Positions 5,801 to 8,171 of a stretch of DNA of 8,171 bases are shown one piece after another. The stretch lies in assembly GCA_021851625.1 (NCBI GenBank), contig JAJZCX010000055.1, positions 1-8,171 on the forward strand, read 5' to 3'. A program made the translations under genes and the position numbers. Position 1 is the first letter of the stretch. Each line of letters opens with the position of its first letter. Source of the stretch: Acidobacteriota bacterium. GTDB taxonomy: Bacteria; Acidobacteriota; Terriglobia; Terriglobales; Acidobacteriaceae. Below the pieces are notes generated by a model. The model was not told the DNA's origin. It did no database searches and was given only the letters and a program-made list of their open reading frames with translations.

Positions 5801-8076
5801 TCCCCATTCTCCTTGCGCCAGAAAAATGGCCATTTGCGCTTGGCCGGTGGCATTTCCCCCGGGCCACGGTCGTTGAAATAGGAGTAGCGCTGATAGCCGT
5901 AATAGCCATAGTAGCGCTGCGAGGATGTATCGACGGCATTGATGACGGTGCCCCCCATGCGAACATCGGCGCGCTGCATCAGATCGCGTGCACGGCGCAC
6001 GGAGTGCTTGCTGGCGCGACCGTAGCGCACGACCAGCAGTACGGCGTCCGCCTGTGGCGCCAGCACGATGCCGTCGGTGATGGTCAGAATCGGCGGCGAG
6101 TCGAGCACGATGTATGTGTAGTGTTTGCGGCATTCGAGGAGCAGATCGCTCATGGCCTTGGAGACGATCATCTCGGTTGGAAACGGCGGCACTGGGCCGC
6201 TGGTGAGCAAGGAAAGATTGGGAATGTCAGGAACCGATTGCAGCGCTTCGTCCAACGTATTGCTGCCGCTAAGCACGGTGGAGAGGCCGATCTTTCCGCT
6301 GACGCCAAAACGGCTGTGCACGGTGGGACGGCGCAGATCGGCGTCGATGAGCAGCACCTTGGCATCGCGGTAGGCAAGGATGCTGGCCAGGTTGGTGGCC
6401 ACGGTGCTTTTGCCTTCGGCGGGTGTGGAGCTGGTGACAAGAATCAATTGCGGCGGCTGGCCAACGCCAGAGAGCATCAGTGCCGTGCGCAGCGAGCGGA
6501 AGGCTTCGGCAAATTGCGAGTTGGGCTGGCCGAGCACATCCACATTGCGCATGGCTGCGGAGCGGGTGTCCTCTGCAATGGAGCGCGGCAACAGCTTGCG
6601 CGCGCGGGGAATCACGGCTAGCGATGGCAACTCAGAGATGGTTTCGATGTCATGCACCGTGCGCAGGCTGGTGTCCAAGCTATCGACAAAGAAGGCCAGC
6701 GCTACGCCGCCAAAGAGGCCAAAGAGCAGGCCGACCATCACACGCGAACTGCGCGACATGCCGCTGGGATACAGAGGAATGCGCGCCACGTCGATGATGT
6801 CAATTTCGCTGCTGGCCAAGCCGGATTCGATGCCCGCTTCACGCAGTCGGCTGAGCAGGCCTTCATAGAGCGCGCGGTTGGATTGATACTCGCGCTGGAG
6901 CAATTCGTACTGGGCCAGATCGTCGCGCTGCTTGTAGGCTCCGGCCAGTTCTTTGTCCAGAGCGGCCTGCGTCATCGACTTGTTTGAGTTGGCCGTATCG
7001 AATTCGGTTTTGGCCTCGGCCATGACGCGCTTTTGTTCCTGATTGATGGCCTTCTGCGTCTGCTGCATCTCGGCCTTCAACTGCCGAACTTCGGGATAGT
7101 TGGGGCCGTATTGCGTGTTGAGTTGCGCGGCCTGGGTTTCCAGATTGGTCTCTTGATTGCGCAGTGTGGCCAGCAGCGTGGCGTTGGACGATCCCATCAC
7201 GTTGGGGCTGCCGTCGATCAGGTCTGGGTTGGTGCTGGTCAACATCCGGTAGCGCGCTTCGGCCAAAATACTTTGGATTCTGGCTTCCGATGCTGCGCGG
7301 GAGAGATTGTCCAGCGTGTCCATTTCTAGATCATGCGTTTGATCGCTGAAGCCAAGCACACCCAGCCGCTTCTGCATCCCGACGAGCTGCTCTTGCGAAT
7401 GCTCCACGCTTTGCCGCAGGTCGTCGAGTTGCCCTTGCAGCCATTGCGAGACGCGCTGCGTGGAGGCGTAGCGCGTCTGGAAGCTGCGTTCGACGTAGTT
7501 CTGGATCAGCGTGTTGACCACTTCAGCAGAGAGTTTGGGCGACAGGCTGGTGTATTGAATGCTGATGATATCTGTCTTCGGGATGCGCCCCACCTCCAAG
7601 CCGCCCCCCAAGAAGCCGATCATGGAGTCTTGCACGCCGCGATCATTCGGGTCTAGATGATGCACCGGGGACTTCGGCCCCAAGAAGGTGGGGTTGTCTT
7701 CGATGCGCATTTCCTGAGCTGTTTTCAGCAGCAGGCTGCCACTTTGCAGAATGGCGACCTCGGTCTCCAAGCGAATGCCCAAGTCCTCTTGGCCCACGCC
7801 GGGCTGGCCTTCGACGCGATATTCATTCGACGCGCCGGGCCGTACTTGGATGGTTGCGCCTGCTGTATAGACCTTGGGAGTGGTGACGGCCTTGACCACG
7901 CCGATGACGCCGCCGATAAAGGCTGCGGCCAGCACCAACCACTTGCGTTTGCGCAGGGTCAGCAGGTTTTCTGAGAGCGCATTGCCTTCTTCATTCGTAA
8001 CCCAGCCGCCGCCAGTTTGAAAGCTGCGCGGGGAAAAGGCAGTGCGTTCAGGAGCATTTTGTTCCGGTGCGTTCAT
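5797..8076 (-). CDS. wzc: Wzc-like polysaccharide co-polymerase / tyrosine autokinase (BY-kinase)
   Basis: This 759-aa inner-membrane protein should control chain length and export of a surface polysaccharide. The Wzz-type N-terminal domain has one membrane segment at about 46-63. A long periplasmic region (about 205-400) rich in charged and Gln residues looks coiled-coil, and a second membrane segment lies at about 446-464. The cytoplasmic kinase domain follows, with the EX2RX2R oligomerisation motif (E524, R527, R530), Walker A TSSTPAEGKST (548-558, K556), Walker A' LLIDADLRRP (575-584) and Walker B IVLDSPP (656-662). The C-tail holds seven tyrosines between 722 and 733, the expected autophosphorylation cluster. 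Transmembrane and kinase parts are fused in one chain, as in proteobacterial Wzc, not split as in Firmicutes CapA/CapB. Size matches the family (about 720-760 aa). ATG 8076 is the only ordinary start in this frame within the window. The stop overlaps the Wza-like start. Confidence 0.95.
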   Translation of the reverse strand: MNAPEQNAPERTAFSPRSFQTGGGWVTNEEGNALSENLLTLRKRKWLVLAAAFIGGVIGVVKAVTTPKVYTAGATIQVRPGASNEYRVEGQPGVGQEDLGIRLETEVAILQSGSLLLKTAQEMRIEDNPTFLGPKSPVHHLDPNDRGVQDSMIGFLGGGLEVGRIPKTDIISIQYTSLSPKLSAEVVNTLIQNYVERSFQTRYASTQRVSQWLQGQLDDLRQSVEHSQEQLVGMQKRLGVLGFSDQTHDLEMDTLDNLSRAASEARIQSILAEARYRMLTSTNPDLIDGSPNVMGSSNATLLATLRNQETNLETQAAQLNTQYGPNYPEVRQLKAEMQQTQKAINQEQKRVMAEAKTEFDTANSNKSMTQAALDKELAGAYKQRDDLAQYELLQREYQSNRALYEGLLSRLREAGIESGLASSEIDIIDVARIPLYPSGMSRSSRVMVGLLFGLFGGVALAFFVDSLDTSLRTVHDIETISELPSLAVIPRARKLLPRSIAEDTRSAAMRNVDVLGQPNSQFAEAFRSLRTALMLSGVGQPPQLILVTSSTPAEGKSTVATNLASILAYRDAKVLLIDADLRRPTVHSRFGVSGKIGLSTVLSGSNTLDEALQSVPDIPNLSLLTSGPVPPFPTEMIVSKAMSDLLLECRKHYTYIVLDSPPILTITDGIVLAPQADAVLLVVRYGRASKHSVRRARDLMQRADVRMGGTVINAVDTSSQRYYGYYGYQRYSYFNDRGPGEMPPAKRKWPFFWRKENGE
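5808..5814 (-). promoter_or_regulatory. Ribosome binding site fixing the start of the Wza-like gene
   Basis: AAGGAGA lies inside the last codons of the kinase gene, with its GGAG core 8 nt from the ATG at 5800. This supports the ATGATG start over the much earlier in-frame start at 6133, which would run 334 nt into the kinase gene and put a non-export-like sequence ahead of the signal peptide. Confidence 0.8.
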
Positions 8077-8171
8077 GCGGAGACGAGGCTCCTCCGCACC
8101 CGGAATGTTCCGGGCCGCGCCAGCAGCAAATCTTGCATTGCAATCGTGCGCAAATTCGTCCCGCTCCCCTT
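8073..8171 (-). CDS. Possible 3' end of an upstream operon gene (partial, unidentified)
   Basis: A reading frame entering at the window edge is open for 32 codons and stops with TGA at 8075-8073. That stop overlaps the kinase ATG as ATGA, the same 4-nt overlap seen at two other junctions in this operon. By my count 24 of its 32 codons end in G or C, more than in the other two minus-strand frames over the same bases. The visible peptide ends ARPGTFRVRRSLVSA, a basic tail that I do not recognise. Caution: all three minus-strand frames are open here, and 32 open codons are not rare in GC-rich DNA. If real, this gene is translationally coupled to the kinase and is likely another polysaccharide gene. 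The alternative is a 5' leader. Confidence 0.38.
   Translation of the reverse strand, partial: KGSGTNLRTIAMQDLLLARPGTFRVRRSLVSA
8077..8097 (-). promoter_or_regulatory. Candidate hairpin enclosing the kinase ribosome binding site
   Basis: The transcript here begins GCGGAG and ends CTCCGC directly against the ATG at 8076. This gives six perfect pairs plus a possible G-U pair around a 7-9 nt loop. The Shine-Dalgarno run GGAGGAG (8095-8089, 12 nt from the ATG) lies in the 5' arm and loop, so folding would hide it. This could make kinase translation depend on ribosomes arriving from the upstream frame (coupling) or on a factor that opens the stem. The pairing is seen in the sequence; the regulatory role is inference. 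Confidence 0.45.
8099..8114. repeat. Perfect 7-bp inverted repeat upstream of the kinase gene
   Basis: CCCGGAA, a TG spacer and TTCCGGG form a perfect palindrome on the + strand. It lies 1 nt upstream (in the transcribed direction) of the hairpin that covers the kinase ribosome binding site. As DNA it could be an operator half-site pair. As RNA it can fold as six GC-rich pairs with a 4-nt loop. It may also be incidental if the upstream coding frame is real. Function is not shown by the sequence. Confidence 0.5.

Noticed and set aside
4718..5881. 387-codon open frame on the + strand
   Set aside because: Lies opposite the clear Wza-like gene, reads as low-complexity Arg/His/Gln-rich sequence with no recognisable domain, and has no plausible start context. 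Long antisense frames are expected in GC-rich coding DNA.
4802..6133. Long form (443 aa) of the Wza-like gene starting at 6133
   Set aside because: The extra 111 residues come from the kinase gene in another frame and precede a clear signal peptide. The start at 5800 has a good ribosome binding site.
5776..6621. 281-codon open frame on the + strand
   Set aside because: Antisense to the kinase domain region, with no recognisable family.
8115..8171. Sigma-70 promoter for the kinase gene
   Set aside because: TTGCGC and TTGCAA can be picked as -35-like, but no acceptable -10 follows, and the region may be coding.
1..8171. CRISPR array, tRNA, rRNA, insertion sequence or attachment sites
   Set aside because: No regularly spaced direct repeats, cloverleaf-like genes, transposase frames or flanking terminal repeats were seen, including at the edges of the AT-rich gene.

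Overview
The window reads as the distal part of an exopolysaccharide or capsule biosynthesis operon. Every supportable gene lies on the minus strand, so transcription runs from high to low coordinates. Most of the DNA is GC-rich (40 of 60 bases in 841-900). The composition, the fused Wzc-type kinase and a dispersed GTCATTCCGAG...CGAGGAATCTGC type repeat after the last gene suggest an acidobacterium (Terriglobia-like). That placement is inference; no marker gene is present.

Layout in transcription order: (0) a possible 3' end of an upstream gene (8171-8073) whose TGA overlaps the next start as ATGA; (1) a full-length Wzc/BY-kinase with Wzz domain, periplasmic coiled coil, kinase domain and a seven-tyrosine tail (8076-5797); (2) a Wza-like outer-membrane export protein (5800-4802); (3) a GT-C-type integral-membrane glycosyltransferase (4770-3115) in strikingly AT-rich DNA; (4) a GT4 glycosyltransferase (3112-1874); (5) a second GT4 glycosyltransferase (1877-723); (6) a WcaF-like O-acetyltransferase (683-102). 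A stem-loop plus T6 terminator (34-8), inside the dispersed repeat, ends the unit. Spacings are 4-nt ATGA overlaps (1/2 and 4/5), 2 nt (3/4), 31 nt (2/3) and 39 nt (5/6), which fits one translationally coupled operon with no convincing internal promoter.

Inferred working model: the two GT4 enzymes add sugars to a lipid-linked repeat unit in the cytoplasm and the WcaF-like enzyme acetylates it. The GT-C enzyme may add a residue from a polyprenyl-phosphate sugar on the periplasmic face. Wzc and Wza form the trans-envelope export machinery, with the tyrosine tail controlling chain length or export. No flippase, polymerase, initiating phosphoglycosyltransferase or Wzb phosphatase is visible; these would have to lie outside the window.

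I see no unknown system here. The points most worth a second look are the compositionally foreign GT-C gene with a sharp boundary near its 5' end, two adjacent inverted repeats over the kinase translation start, and the terminator embedded in a dispersed repeat.
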